Assembly: GCA_014529385.2 (NCBI GenBank)
Contig: CM043960.1
Location: forward strand, 27,729,896 to 27,793,895
Direction of reading: 5' to 3'
Length of the DNA: 64,000 bases
Origin: Adiantum capillus-veneris
Lineage: Eukaryota; Streptophyta; Polypodiopsida; Polypodiales; Pteridaceae
In this document: piece by piece, positions 31,124 to 43,544 of the stretch
Position numbering within the stretch: position 1 is the stretch's first letter
How the letters are laid out: the number at the start of each line of letters is the position of its first letter
Notes under the pieces: model-generated
What the model was told of the DNA's origin: nothing
What the model saw: the letters and a program-made list of their open reading frames with translations, nothing else
Database searches by the model: none
Translations under genes and position numbers: made by a program

Positions 31124-31689
31124 GGAAGCTGTTGCGTGAGGAAGCAAATGATGAAAAGATAGAGGGGGAAGGATAGAGAGGCCGAGCAGGATGGGAGGAG
31201 AGAAGGAGGGAGGGAGGGGAGGGAGAGATTGGGGAGGAGGAGGAAGGTAGGGGCAGAGAGGGAGAGGAGAGGGAGAGGGAGAGAGGAGGGAGGAGGGAGG
31301 AGGAGGAGATAACAAAATGTTTATTACTTTTTGGGGGAAAAGATTTTTGAAAAAATGGACTTTCTAAGCTTGTGGGTTAAAAAATGGGTCAAAAAATGAT
31401 TTTTGGATATGTATATATGTTGGGAGGGAGTTTTAAGTAAAAAACAAATAAAAATGAAAATTTAAAAAAAAAGTCAAATTTTGACTCTTTTTGACCCACG
31501 GAATTGCTGATGTGGACACACCCCTATGCTTCCTTCACTTTAAAAAAAGCTAGAGAGAGAAAGCAACCCTTTAGGTCCACATCCTACATTTGTCTAAAAA
31601 AAAGGCTAGAAAAGCCTACTCAAAACTACCTTCTTCAATGCCCTTGCCCCCTAAACCCCACACAACATTAGCCTTAATCCCTAAAAATT
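31124..31689 (-). other. Pyrimidine-rich leader of the transposase-like gene and right end of D
   Basis: 31157-31311 is nearly pure purine on the plus strand, so it is a CT-rich leader for the minus-strand gene, like the leader of orphan gene 1 at the other end. 31312-31490 is A/T-rich. Somewhere near 31510-31690 element B resumes. No gene is seen. Inverted AAATGTAGG (11020-11028) and CCTACATTT (31583-31591) could be remnants of terminal repeats but are too short to claim. Confidence 0.55.
31512..31521. repeat. Direct repeat GTGGACACAC, possible right edge of cassette D
   Basis: Same ten bases and orientation as 10997-11006, followed by CCCTATGC compared with TCTATGC at the left. It may be a target duplication; not proven. 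Confidence 0.3.
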
Positions 31690-33436
31690 AGGATTCCTTA
31701 CAAGGCCCATGCAAGGTTCATATTTCTCCTAATGAGAAAACCACTAGAGAACTAGAGAATGGAAAGTTAGAGACAGAATTGGCTAGTCAAGGACGACGAA
31801 GCCATAGGAACACATGGAAAGCTAGGAAAGCACGCATGAAACTGAAAAAAGAACAGCAAAACGCGATTCTAGTTGAGGAATTAAAACAAACAAAAGACAG
31901 ATTAGAGAAACTTGAGAGTCAAAACGGAATACGGGAAATGGACTATGAAAAGTCAAAACTAAAGAGCTTCAAAGAGACAACGAGCGTGAGCTCAGGGGGA
32001 TCAGTGTTAGTAGAAAAAGTACACGAACCATTGGATGCACTGATGAGAACTTATGAAGCAAGATTAAAGAGCAACCAAACACAAGAACAACGGTGGTTGA
32101 CTTATCCAAATGCTGAATTGGAAAAGCAGAGACTCGAAATGTGTCAAAGAATGATCGAGACTCCACAAGCCTTGTTAGAACCACCTAGAGAAACAATGAA
32201 TTGTGCAGCAGAAAACCCAATTCATCAAGAGACTATCTTCTCACGGATAGTTAAAAAGCCTAATAGTGCACAAAAGCCGAAAAAAATACACGGGGATGAA
32301 CATGAAGTGATGAACACAACAGGAGTTTTCATCCTGTGATACAGAGGTCTTACGGAAGAGATGAGGATTACAATGAGTTTTCAAAACAAGTGAGGGAGGC
32401 AAACTTTGCAAACAAGCTGAATTGTCAAGCTAATCAGACTAGTGGGGAAAAGGACATCAGGAATCCTCCCATAGAGGAATTCGAGGCAGGATCTCAAGTG
32501 GACTTAGATCTGCATTCTTACTGGGGAGATGGAGGCTCTGTTAGAACAGTAGAGAGTAAACCTCATTCACTAAATACCTTACCTTCATACTTAGGAGAAT
32601 ACGAAAGAGCGCTTCCCTCACGAGGAATCTCTTTAGAAAAAGTTATGGACTTGCAAGGATTGATAGAGATTTTGTCAACACCAGTGACATGCACTATCAC
32701 CCTAGCTGAGCTTTTGAGACTACGACCAAAAATGTGGGCAACTGTAGGAAAATGCCTGGAGAAATTTGGGATAAAAGACCCAACTGCAAAACTGCAAGAG
32801 GGCATACGAGAGCTGAGTAAGCCACAAAAAAACACTAAGCCTGTACCTTTGAACAAGGTCGAAGAGTATTGCGAAGGCGAAGTGGGGGATACAACCTTAC
32901 CAATTGAATTCCAGGGAGTTAACACGATGGCAATACTTGATAGCGGGGCTGGGGTAGCCATTGCTACGAAAGAAATCTAGAAAAAATGGGGAAAACCGGC
33001 GATAAGAAAAACGAGGTTGAAACTCCAACTAGCGGACGGACATATGGAGAGACCTGGACTATTAGAAAAAGTCGTAGTGACTTCTTGTGGAATTGAGTAC
33101 GAGCATACCTTTGCTATTGTCGAATTTTGCAAGGAGAATAACTATGATATTATACTTGGAAGACCATTCATGAGACAGTTGAAAATAGTCCAGGATTGGG
33201 GTTACGACCACATATACCTGCGACATATGGAAACCACTACGCGTGTGAACCTAAAAGACCATAGCTACAAGGATGTGAACCGAACACCATTTGAAGAGTT
33301 TGATTCAGCTACTTTGGCAGGATCAGAGTTTCCAGCTTGGTTAGGCAACCCCAAAGAGTTATGGATGTGTGTTCCCAAATCAGACTCAAAAATGCTAGAA
33401 ACGCTACAGAGAAAAGAGAAAAATGAAAGTGGTTAG
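31690..33436 (+). pseudogene. Element B protease region
   Basis: Coding sense resumes near 31690 (GPCKVHISPNEKTTRELENG) and runs through a coiled-coil segment (EELKQTKDRLEKLESQNG), with a frameshift near 32336. The retropepsin domain has MAILDSGAGVAIATKEI at about 32927-32977, then LQLADGHMERPGLLEKVVV and NYDIILGRPFMRQL. The D-S-G active site is intact, but a TAG at 32978-32980 breaks the frame where element E has coding sequence. The same domain order is found in element E (46.6-47.9 kb). The enzyme would process Gag. No RT follows it. Confidence 0.8.
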
Positions 33437-33528
33437 AAACATTCCGATGCCTAGGATAAGAAGGAAAAACCAATTCCTAATGCTAGTAAAGGTGGAAGAT
33501 TGTATCAAGGACAAGATTTATGGAAGAA

Positions 33529-34920
33529 TGAGAGGAAAGGTGGAAACGAGCTCATGGAAAGAAAAACGAAGCTCAAGAAATAGAGTTCAACAAGCTAAAG
33601 GAGACTGTAGTAGAAAGAGCACTTGAGCTTGAGGATGAGGATGAAAGAGATATCCAGAAAGTGCATCAACTATTGCAGCAGATCAAAGCCCGATCAAAGA
33701 AAATGAGAGACAGCAAATAAGAAGCAGGAAATGAAAGAGATGGACTAATCCTCCAACTTGATGATGCTTCAAGAGAGGGGGCCAATGCACAAGAAGCCAA
33801 AGAAAGAATTGAAGATGAATTGGAAGCTACAAAGGACCAGCTCATTGAGCTACGAGAAAGGATGGAGCTGCAGGAGAGAACAATCCTAAGGCTTAGATCC
33901 ACACCAAGAGCTAGCAGAGCAGGAGTAGAGCCAGAAACAGGCAGGGCAGTCGTGGAGCTACCAGAGACTAGGGAAGGCACAACTATTGAAGATCCAGCCC
34001 CAGCACAAGAAGATGCCACAACATCAAGACTTACTGAGGAGGAGAAAAACAGATTGCACGAGCAGATAGAGAAGGCAACAGAGGAGAGTGCAAAGGCGGC
34101 CATGGAGTGGGAAAGAAGACTCCTGTTCTCCATCGGACTTCAAGGGTTGGATACTAAGGTGCTGCAAGAACAGTGGATACAACCTACATTGCCCCTTTCT
34201 CTACTAAAGTTTGAAGTGCTGAAAACAAAGAAAAGGCTAGAAGAGGAGCAATATGTCACGCTATACGAAGGCGACATCACAAAAGAGGAGGAATCAAAAA
34301 AGATAGTAGACTCCCAGCCGGGATGGAGGAAAGGGTGGTTGACAAGGTACCCAACCTACCTAATCTATTTGGTGGAGGCACCCAAGGAAGTTATAGAAGA
34401 TGCAACATTCTGTCCAGTGCCATGAGTCAGGAGTTGGCAAGAACATGGCAGAATCACAACAAAGAAGCCAAATTGGCTTAATTACCCCAGGATGCCAGGA
34501 TCGAAGCTGGGAGAGAGAATAAGTAAGGCCTACATGGTGAAAACCCTAACGGGCACCATTAAGCTCTTTACTGGCTCTCCTGTCCTTTCGTGTCAAATGC
34601 TCAAAAAGATTTGCAGAACATTATTGGCTTGCATTGAAGTGTTCACGCCGGATAAAGCTACAAGCTCAACATTGTTGTCAATGGCCGACACAGTGACAGA
34701 TATGATGTATGGTCTAGCCTTGGAGCCATCTCCAAAAGTATTACACCTCTTTTATCAAAGAATCATGTTTATGCCAAGCTTCCACATGCAGGCCTTTGAG
34801 GAGGCATTCTACATTGGTTTCTTTACTCATGAAAGTAAGATATTTGGCCCTACACTGACCATTGGAACCCTGAGATACGAGTCACATCTTCAGATGCTGA
34901 AATCGACAAGACTCCACTAA
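33529..34920 (+). pseudogene. Element B 3' coiled-coil ORF (accessory)
   Basis: One frame is open from about 33529 to 34920 except for two stops, TAA at 33718 and TGA at 34423. The first part is strongly heptad-like (EIEFNKLKETVVERALELED, ERIEDELEATKDQLIELRER, KNRLHEQIEKATEESAKAA), so a long coiled coil. The second part (about 34490-34920) looks globular (SSTLLSMADTVTDMMYGLAL, FEEAFYIGFFTHESKIFG). No RT, RNase H or integrase motif is present although this is where they belong. It is either an accessory protein of a non-autonomous element or captured sequence. I do not recognise the family. Confidence 0.6.
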
Positions 34921-34960
34921 AGACAAAGCAAGGATTTCATGTCAGGGACGACATGAATGC

Positions 34961-34972
34961 GGAGGGGGGGAG
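34961..34972 (+). promoter_or_regulatory. Element B polypurine tract
   Basis: GGAGGGGGGGAG immediately before the TGTTGAGC start of the right LTR. Confidence 0.9.
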
Positions 34973-35188
34973 TGTTGAGCGGAGGACCACACCTATACAT
35001 TTTTGCTCACACTCATGTTTTTGTAAACACTTATTGTAATAAATTTCTTTCTGACATTTCATTTTTTTCATGGAGCCGATTCATTGTAATTAGTGGGACT
35101 CAATTGAGTTTCCAGCTTGTATTCCCCAAGTAGTTTCACCTGATTATGTAATTAGTTTAGAGATGTTTTCACACATCCAAGGCTGAGG

Positions 35189-35195
35189 TATAAGA
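35189..35195 (+). promoter_or_regulatory. TATA-like site in element B 3' LTR
   Basis: TATAAGA in GAGGTATAAGAGCC. The left LTR has GCATAAGA at the same place. It is about 90 bases before the (AG)n tract. Confidence 0.5.
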
Positions 35196-35270
35196 GCCAA
35201 TTTTTGTAAACCTAAGGACACAATTTTGAATCATGAATCAAGGTGAGTTTTTGAGCACCGTGACTGTGTC

Positions 35271-35272
<2 letters not shown>

Positions 35273-35318
<46 letters not shown>
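35273..35318. repeat. (AG)n microsatellite
   Basis: About 23 AG units within the element B right LTR. Confidence 0.97.
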
Positions 35319-35320
<2 letters not shown>

Positions 35321-35945
35321 TATCCTCTTGCTACGCGAGCTACGGAGCCGCCATTGGAGAAGCAACACCGCCATTGTCTTAGCAACGGCGAGAGCTACGC
35401 ACCAATACCAAGCGTGCGTGCATTCGGCTTCTACGCAAGGTGAGCTCCCACGAGCTTCTATGTGAGTTTTCTCCCTACCTGTGTGTCGGAATTGAGCGTG
35501 CCATATATCTATAGAAGCGCAGTGAGCAAAGCTACACATTAGTACCATTGGAGTCGAGATTCAGTCACCTGCATTTTTTAGCCTGTCTTCATATGCGTTT
35601 ACCGCATGGAGTGGTTATAGGTTGAGATTGTATTGTAGATTCATAGGGTATTCCTTACCTAGTGTAGAGACCCCCCTTTGAGTTTGAGGCTGATTCATCG
35701 ATGACTCTAGATCATGTTTCGGATAGCATTTGTTCGTAGTAAGGATTTCATTCACTTGCGTATTTGAGAGCTTAGATTTGATTTCCTTGGTAGTGATTGT
35801 CGTTAGAAGGTCAAGTAGGTGATTTCACACTCATCTATTTGTTTCCATGCGCCTGCGGGTCAAGCTCCGTCCTCGTCTGACATTCTTGTTTGTCGGTTGA
35901 GTTCTCGCTACCATAGCCACCGCTAGCGGCATAACCACCACAACA

Positions 35946-35950
35946 GCTCC
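35946..35950. repeat. Element B target-site duplication, right copy (GCTCC)
   Basis: Matches 6394-6398 exactly and directly follows the LTR end CACAACA. Confidence 0.92.
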
Positions 35951-36387
35951 GATCCGCAATCCAAGAAGACATGCATGCTCCATAATTCGATCTCTATACA
36001 TGCATCCACTAACATCATCCTGGCCACCTGTCCCCAGCCGCCTTGCCCATCGGGGATCTGCTACGCCTTTTATCTTTGAACTGCAATATCTTGAGCACCA
36101 GGGCTCCATTTGACGAGCCGTTTGGACCATCATGGAAAGCACAATGGAGACCACATTCTAGCACAAAACATCAACATCTCTGGCATAGAATTCCATCACC
36201 CTGCTTAGCTCTTTGTAGCACACCCTTGGCCTAAAAAACCACATTAGACACTAGACTGCCCAGGGACTCCATACCTGCTCTAGTCTTTTGCACTGCACCT
36301 GCCTGCAACCTTTACCTTGCATAGACAACTTCCAGCTATGACCAACTTTGGATGCACCAATGTGTTACACATATTTTCAGCAATAGA
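35951..36387. other. Right flank of element B, no recognisable gene
   Basis: Continuation of the sequence left of 6394 before B inserted. Short frames only; no protein motif seen. Confidence 0.5.
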
Positions 36388-36567
36388 TCAACCAATAGCT
36401 TCAGAAAATGTTGCCAAGTCACTCAAGTGAGCAGGTATAGTGGGGATAAGTGCTCGCGTGACTGCATGTGAAATGGGGGTTGGAATTGGGTTAGGCATAT
36501 GGGTGATCCTTGGGTCCCAACCTGGGTACGATGTTGTGGCATGTGGTGGCCCAAAGCTCATATGTGT
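36388..36567 (-). pseudogene. Gag N-terminal Pro-rich fragment (lower part)
   Basis: Minus-strand open stretch MSFGPPHATTSYPGWDPRIT with Pro- and Thr-rich composition. It appears to continue the gag N-terminal fragment of 37977-39017, from which it is separated by the foldback element at 36568-37976. It may be the N-terminus of element A gag, with B inserted further downstream. Confidence 0.45.
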
Positions 36568-37146
36568 CATTAGAAGATTTTGGAGGCCATTTGGAGGGCC
36601 TTCTAAGAAATTCTATTTCTCTCTCTAGAAAATCTTCTTAAAATGCCTTTTCACTTATTGAGTACATCCAAAAGGACAACTAGATACTTTGAAAAGTAAA
36701 CTTAATTTTATGGAATTTTTAAAAAACGGTCACCTTTTCATTAAATGTGACTGTCTTTTTCACGAGGTCGACACTGCTCATTTAATATAGCTTTCTACAT
36801 CATTGAAATTTTAGAAAAATACAAAACTATCAGAATTTGAAGATTTGGACATCACCAATGCATTTGAAACACCCAAATACCTAAAAATTGATTGTCTACT
36901 TGCCCTATTCTGACACCTAGAGAGGGAGAAAATGCCAAAAAAAACCCTTTAGGGGGTTTTAGCTAAACGATGCATGAGGGGCACTCTAAATTATACTGAA
37001 ATGGGCTTTGCACACCATTCAACTTCTTCTCCCTTTTATGGGTTTATATCTATATATAAAGAACTATATATACTTCTGACCCATATATAGTTCTTTATGT
37101 ATATATATATAAACCCATAAACGGAAGAAGTAGCTCAACGATATAT

Positions 37147-37189
<43 letters not shown>

Positions 37190-37432
37190 GAAGTATATAT
37201 ATGTATATATATATAGCGAGAAGTTTATATAGTTCTTTATATATATATAAAACCATAAAAGAGAGAAGTAGCCAAACGGTGCGCAGAGACCATTTCACAA
37301 GAATTTAGAGTGCCCCTCGTGCGTCGTTTGGCTCAAAAACCCTTTATAATATATATATAGTAAGAAGTATATATATATATAAATAAATAAATAAATAAAT
37401 AAACATACATACGCATATACATATATACATAC

Positions 37433-37486
<54 letters not shown>

Positions 37487-37976
37487 ATAAAGGCAAAAAG
37501 TAGTCGAACCGCACGCAGAGGATATTTCACAAGAATTTGGACTGCCCTCTGCGCACCATTCAACTAAAACCCCCTTTTAGGGATTTTTTGACATTTTCTC
37601 TCTCCGGGTGTGAGAATAGGGAAAGTAGAAAATTGGTTTTTAGGTATTTGAGCGTTTCAGATGTATTGGCAATGTCTAAATCTTCATATTCTGACATTAT
37701 CTGATACTTTTGTTTTGTTTTTTTTTAATTCAACGATGTAGAAATCCATATTGAATGAGTGACACTGAGCTCCTAAAAAGAACAACCACATTTAATGAAA
37801 AGGTGACCATTTTCAAAGATCGTTGGCTCATTGAATGAGTAGGTGATACTTTTTTCATATATTTGTTAATATCAACCTATTTTTCCACGTAACGTTGACC
37901 CTTTTTCTCATTGGAGGAGCTCTTTTTTCTCTCTCTAGTAAAAGGCCCTCTAAAAGACCTCCCAAATTTTCTAATG
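36568..37976. mobile_element. Foldback element with about 450-bp inverted arms
   Basis: The left arm starts CATTAGAAGATTTTGGAGG. The reverse complement of the right end starts CATTAGAAAATTTGGGAGG. Similarity continues inward through GGTCACCTTTTCATTAAATG and the AAATACCTAAAAA segment for about 450 bp. The centre (about 37060-37490) is a set of TA and TACA microsatellites. No transposase is encoded. The layout resembles a non-autonomous Mutator-like or foldback element; I could not see a clean target duplication. It splits a gag fragment. Confidence 0.75.
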
Positions 37977-39017
37977 GGCCCTAGGCATAACAGACATAGG
38001 ATATGACATGTTAATACTAGTTGGTATGGATCCACTAGAATGAGTACTCAGAGATGGTGGTTGTGGAGTGTAGGCAATCAAAACAATCGCGGGTGTGGGA
38101 ACTACATGGGTATGACGGACCATAGGTTCATATGATTGATGTACACTTGTAGGTATTGTTGTGGGCATTGTGCTACTATGTAGCGGTGCTTTACTCACAA
38201 ATAAGGTCTAAGGTTTACTTTTTGGTGGGGCAGGAATAATAGCCATAGATTCTTCGAGGGAAAGATGAGATAAATTTGGGAATGTGAACCTATTTCTTGT
38301 GTGTTCAGAGGGTATCGAGACTCCAGGTGACACAACATATAAAGGATCAATGGGACTCACTGAGGGAGTCTCCTTTTGTGATAGGGTTGGTCGTTTGGCT
38401 TTTCTCATAGGGTACGTGCAGCTTGTGTACAGGTCAGTCAACGTCTCAGTTTGTAGGTCATGCTCCCAGTTTTTTGTGAGAAATATATCCTCTAAGCTTG
38501 GAGTGCTACAGGTTCCCCTTGAAGTGGAAGCATTATGGTTTCCCATTGCCTGACCCTCCGTGACTACTATATTGGGAGCACTCGGTTGCTTGGCTGGCAT
38601 GGTTTTTTTCATAGGATTATTCACTTTCATGGCTCGGCTTTGTCTTAGCATTCATAGGTTCTCAATTGCCCTCTCCCTCACTGCTTGCATATATTGTTCA
38701 ATCTCTTGCACTTCAACAAGACTCTTACCATCCGGTAGTAGAACCTTAGGGGGTGATGGCTCAGTAGGGTCTTTAATGAATGGAGTAGCTAGGAGGTCAA
38801 CATGGGCACCCTTGGGGAGTACAGGGTCTACATGGGAAGGGAAAGGTGAATCTACCTCCCCATTGCTCTCGTTCACTTCACTAGTTGTGGGCTCCGAACG
38901 GGTGGCTCGACTAAAGGTCTCTTTTAAGCGGCTAAACATGCTAGACCCATGCCGCGGGGCAAAGGCATGCATGTCTTGACTTGACATTTTTGGATTTTGT
39001 CTAGGATATCCCTCCAT
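37977..39017 (-). pseudogene. Gypsy Gag N-terminal region
   Basis: Three minus-strand open segments in series: 39017-38652 (ATG at 39017; MEGYPRQNPKMSSQDMHAFA and VLLPDGKSLVEVQEIEQYMQ), 38651-38208 (LEDIFLTKNWEHDLQTETLT, FPNLSHLSLEES) and 38198-37977. Ser/Pro/Thr-rich. A diverged copy of the same region lies at 56263-57010. The first two are consecutive, separated by a stop. I read it as the gag N-terminus of an A-like element, from similarity to the second copy and the position on the minus strand upstream of gag capsid. Confidence 0.55.
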
Positions 39018-40389
<1,372 letters not shown>

Positions 40390-40639
40390 ACAAGCAAGAA
40401 GAGGTGAAGCCAGAGCAAAGCTTGCATGTTCAGAATCCCTTGAAAACCCTAGTTTATAGCATTATCTAGGGCTTGTCGTCCTTTTCACATATGGGTGCCC
40501 ATATTTTGTCAGTGCTAAATGGGTCTGGTGCATCTTTCATCGGCGATCACCAACCTTTTACTATAAACCTCTTGGACCGACAAGCCTAGCCCATGACTAA
40601 ACATATGCAAAACAGAATAATGGCGGCATCATGGGTTAA

Positions 40640-40899
40640 CAACATCTATATAAGGAGGCCTTCTCTATGAGCCTTTACACACACATCCTTATTGAAGGAT
40701 AGCTAGCCCCTTGTATTCCTACTTTCTATAGTTGTCTAAATTGCCATCTAAGCTCTACCTTGAGAGCGCATGGGTGGATGATACCATTATTTTATAATAA
40801 GTGCTAATCTAAATGTTTGGTTGTGAGTAATCTACTTTGTATCGTACCTCTCTCTAATCTCATTGTTACTAAATCCTATTGTGTTCCTCATTTCTTACA
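40640..40899 (+). repeat. Copia 5' LTR, right part
   Basis: TATATAAGGAGG near 40648 is a probable TATA box. The LTR ends ...TTTCTTACA at 40899, one base before the PBS. The left boundary could not be found because there is no second LTR to compare. Confidence 0.55.
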
Positions 40900-40900
40900 T

Positions 40901-40911
40901 TGTATCAGAGC
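40901..40911 (+). promoter_or_regulatory. Copia primer-binding site
   Basis: TGTATCAGAGC differs by one base from the usual initiator-tRNA-Met PBS TGGTATCAGAGC of plant copia elements. Confidence 0.75.
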
Positions 40912-40969
40912 ACTAGGTGCTCGTAGCTAAGAAAGTGCAAGAATTACTTTAATTATAGTGCATAATCAA

Positions 40970-41760
40970 TCATGTGGATGTCTTCAAGTACTACTCTTGG
41001 TGCTACTTCACTATGCATTTGTCCACCAGCCTTCACGAAAGGCAAGCTTGATGGAACCAACTACACATCGTGGAAATTCTAAATTTTTGCAATCTTGGAT
41101 TTCTATGAATTGTTGGATACAATGTTGGGGCCAAATGGTGCCACCTTGAAGGCCACTACAACCACTAATCCAACAAACCCAAGCCTTGTAAGTCCTCCAA
41201 ATGCTATTCTTTTGCTTGCCTAGAAAAGACAGAATGCAAATGCATTATGCCCAAAGTGATTTTTTTGTCACTTTGGTTCATCATACCACTAAATCACAAG
41301 AAGCCTAGAGCATATTGGCTCACCAATATGAGACGCACAATCACACTAGAATTCAAAATCTGGAAAATCAACTTGCTAATAGAGAGAAGATGGAGGGCCT
41401 TTATAAAGCGAATTAAGGATCTCCAAGATCAATTAGCTACTGTTGAAGAGTGACTATTTCTCAAGAAGATTTAGCTTGATGCTGCATTCACATACTTCCA
41501 GCAAGATATGATGGTCTCTTTATGACAGTCAAGACCTGAGTGCAATGTTGCTTGAAGAGGATCTGTGATGCAGGACTAGGGATGGTGGGGGTGATGCTAC
41601 TTTCACAACCATCACAAAAAGAAATGTAACTACATCAAATAGCTATAAGAAGAAGACCAAGAAGAAAAAATTTTAGGTAGCTGCTTTTATTGTGACAAGA
41701 AGGGTCATGCTTTGAAGGACTACAAAAAGAAGAAAGCGGACTTGAGAAGAACTACACCAT
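40970..41760 (+). pseudogene. Copia Gag remnant
   Basis: Broken frames with a copia Gag-like start (tandem AFTKGKLDGTNYTSWKF sense near 41030-41080) and a zinc knuckle CFYCDKKGHALKD at about 41676-41715 in which the last Cys is lost. Several stops. Gag would form the particle. Confidence 0.6.
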
Positions 41761-42018
41761 GAAAGCTTCCTGGAAGGAAAGAAAATCTGCCAACAATGCT
41801 GAGGTAGACCTTGAACTATGGACCGTCATAAAAGTTGTATGCTCATCAGCAATTTGTTAATGGATCTTGTATTCTAGATATTGGTGAATGTTGACATATG
41901 ACTAGTAAGAAAGACTAGTATAGTGCTTGTAAGCCTCTACATGAACCCATTAGTGTAATTGTTGGGAGTAATGCAAAATGTCCAGTCAAAGGGTTTGGGA
42001 ATATTTATTTTTTAGCAG

Positions 42019-42253
42019 TTATAGGTGAAATGATTTGTTGTATGTGCCTCAAATAAAGAAGAATTTTATCTCGATTCTTGCAATCACTAATTGGGGTCTT
42101 GAAGTTTGTTTCAAGAAAATTGGATAAAAGTCTTAGAGCAACACATAATTATAGGTGAAATGATGTGTTTTATGTGCCTCAAATAAAGAAGAATTTTCTC
42201 TCGATTGATGTAATCACTAATTGTGTTCTTGAAGTTTGTTTCAAGAAAATTGG
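42019..42253. repeat. Tandem duplication of about 105 bp, period 130
   Basis: TTATAGGTGAAATGAT to CAAGAAAATTGG occurs at 42019-42123 and 42149-42253 with about ten differences. It duplicates the protease to pre-integrase linker of the copia element (V-P-Q-I-K-K-N-F sense). Confidence 0.85.
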
Positions 42254-42870
42254 AGCAGAATTTTAGATTCTGAAGGCAGTACATTGGGAAAGGACATAAG
42301 GTACAACAATATTTACAAATGTTGTGTACTTACGGTGACTTATACAAAGAAAGATACAACTCAATTATGGCATGATAGATTTAGTCACCTAAACATCATT
42401 GTGCTAAAAGAGATGCAGAGATTTGGGAGGGTGGCACTCATGCCTCAAATCTCAAATATGTATGAAGTATGTGAGGTTTTCATGATGGGAAAGAAAAAAA
42501 GGAAGGAGTGTCCACAAGAGAGTGATAATCAAGCTCAGTATCCTCTAGAGTTGGTACATGCAAATCTCTATGGTAAACGGTCTTCTTTTGCTTTGGGTGG
42601 ATATTTCTATTTTTTGCTATTATTTGATGAGTTTAGTAGAAATATGTAGGTGTATTTTATTTGTGATAAGTTTGAAGAAGCTTTTGAAAATTTGGAGTGT
42701 GGCACAAGCTTGTAGAAAATGAAACATGAAAGAAGGGAAAGAAACTTCTCATAGATAGAGGAGAAGAATTTATCATAAATGAATTCAACAACTATTGCAA
42801 CAAGCATGGCATCAAATGTTACCTTACTACTCCTTACACATCACAACAGAATGTAGTTGTGGAATGTCGC
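42236..42870 (+). pseudogene. Copia integrase remnant
   Basis: LWHDRFSHLNIIVLKEMQRF is the pre-integrase zinc region, HANLYGKRSSFALGGYFYFL the start of the catalytic core, and PYTSQQNVVVE near 42830-42865 contains the position of the catalytic Glu. Multiple stops. Would have inserted the cDNA. Confidence 0.75.
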
Positions 42871-43544
42871 AAAATTGAACTATGGTAGAGATGGAAAGAT
42901 GCATGCGCAAGGACAAGGACATTCCAAATTCCTTTTGGACTAAAGAAATAAATATAATGTTTACATCCTCAATCAAAGCTACACAAAGTCTTTGAAAGGA
43001 AAAACACCTCAAGAAGCCTATTTTGGTAAGAAATATTTGGTCATGCATTTTAGAACTTTTGGGTGTTTTTGTTATGCACATGTTCCTGATTCTCAAAGAA
43101 CTAATTTAGAAACCAAAAGTAAGAAGTGTGTATCTCTTGGATACAGTGAAGCGTCTAAGGCATACAAACTCTATGGTATAGAGGAAAAGAAGATATCAAC
43201 TAGTTGCAATATGGTATTTGAATAAGGGCCACATTTAGTGGAGAAACTAGGCTTACCCACTTTCTTATCAAATAAAGAAGTAATTCACCTTGTGCCGAAG
43301 CAAAGTCAGGTAGAAATTCACCTTGTACCAAATCAACGTCAGGTAAAAATTCAAGAGGAGGATTTGTGTGATGAAAACTCAAACAAAACTAATCAACCCA
43401 TTGTAGCATCATAGAAGAAACCACTACCAAAGTGGGCTTGATGATTGGAATCCTCAGGTTCACAATTCTCATGAAGAAGAAGGTGTTTTGTGATGGTCAA
43501 ACAGAATAGAGGACCAAAGAAGTGTCTCCAAACACATCATCAAC

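Larger units (their letters stand above)
11014..31511. mobile_element. Cassette D: four-gene insertion, probable DNA transposon carrying a histone H3 gene
   Basis: D interrupts element B between gag and protease. Without nested C it is about 9 kb. It holds two plus-strand genes (11700-13040, 13288-14865) and two minus-strand genes (27132-28028, 28168-31123) that converge on a pair of long palindromes. Both outer genes start after pyrimidine-rich leaders and A/T-rich ends. Introns are 76-118 bp and phases agree at every junction, so the genes look intact. The 839-aa protein has a transposase-like layout. The exact ends and any terminal inverted repeats are unresolved. Mobility is inferred from insertion inside B and from the compact gene set. 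Confidence 0.6.
6399..35945 (+). mobile_element. Element B: LTR retrotransposon with gag-pro but no RT or integrase, hosting nested D and C
   Basis: B has matching LTRs (6399-7353 and 34973-35945) starting TGTTGAGC and ending CACAACA, a PBS, a polypurine tract and a GCTCC duplication. Removing the nested D and C insertions leaves roughly 9 kb. Its own coding parts are gag (8941-10962), protease (about 31690-33436) and a coiled-coil ORF (33529-34920). No RT, RNase H or integrase motif lies between protease and PPT, so B was probably mobilised in trans. About 16 differences over the first 255 bp of the LTRs, counted by eye, suggest about 6% divergence. Confidence 0.93.
34973..35945 (+). repeat. 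Element B 3' LTR
   Basis: 973 bp, TG...CA ends, homologous to 6399-7353. It contains TATAAGA at 35189-35195 and an (AG)n array at 35273-35318 that is much longer than in the left LTR. Confidence 0.93.

Noticed and set aside
11014-31511. Cassette D as a Maverick/Polinton or an endogenous large virus
   Set aside because: No protein-primed DNA polymerase, retroviral-type integrase, packaging ATPase or capsid gene is visible, and the genes have introns.
33666-34133. Minus-strand Ser-rich open frame opposite the element B coiled-coil ORF
   Set aside because: Shadow of the biased codons of the plus-strand frame; no start context or motif.
36568-37976. Assigning the foldback element to the Mutator superfamily
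   Set aside because: Long arms fit, but I found no 8-10 bp target duplication and no transposase, so I left the class open.
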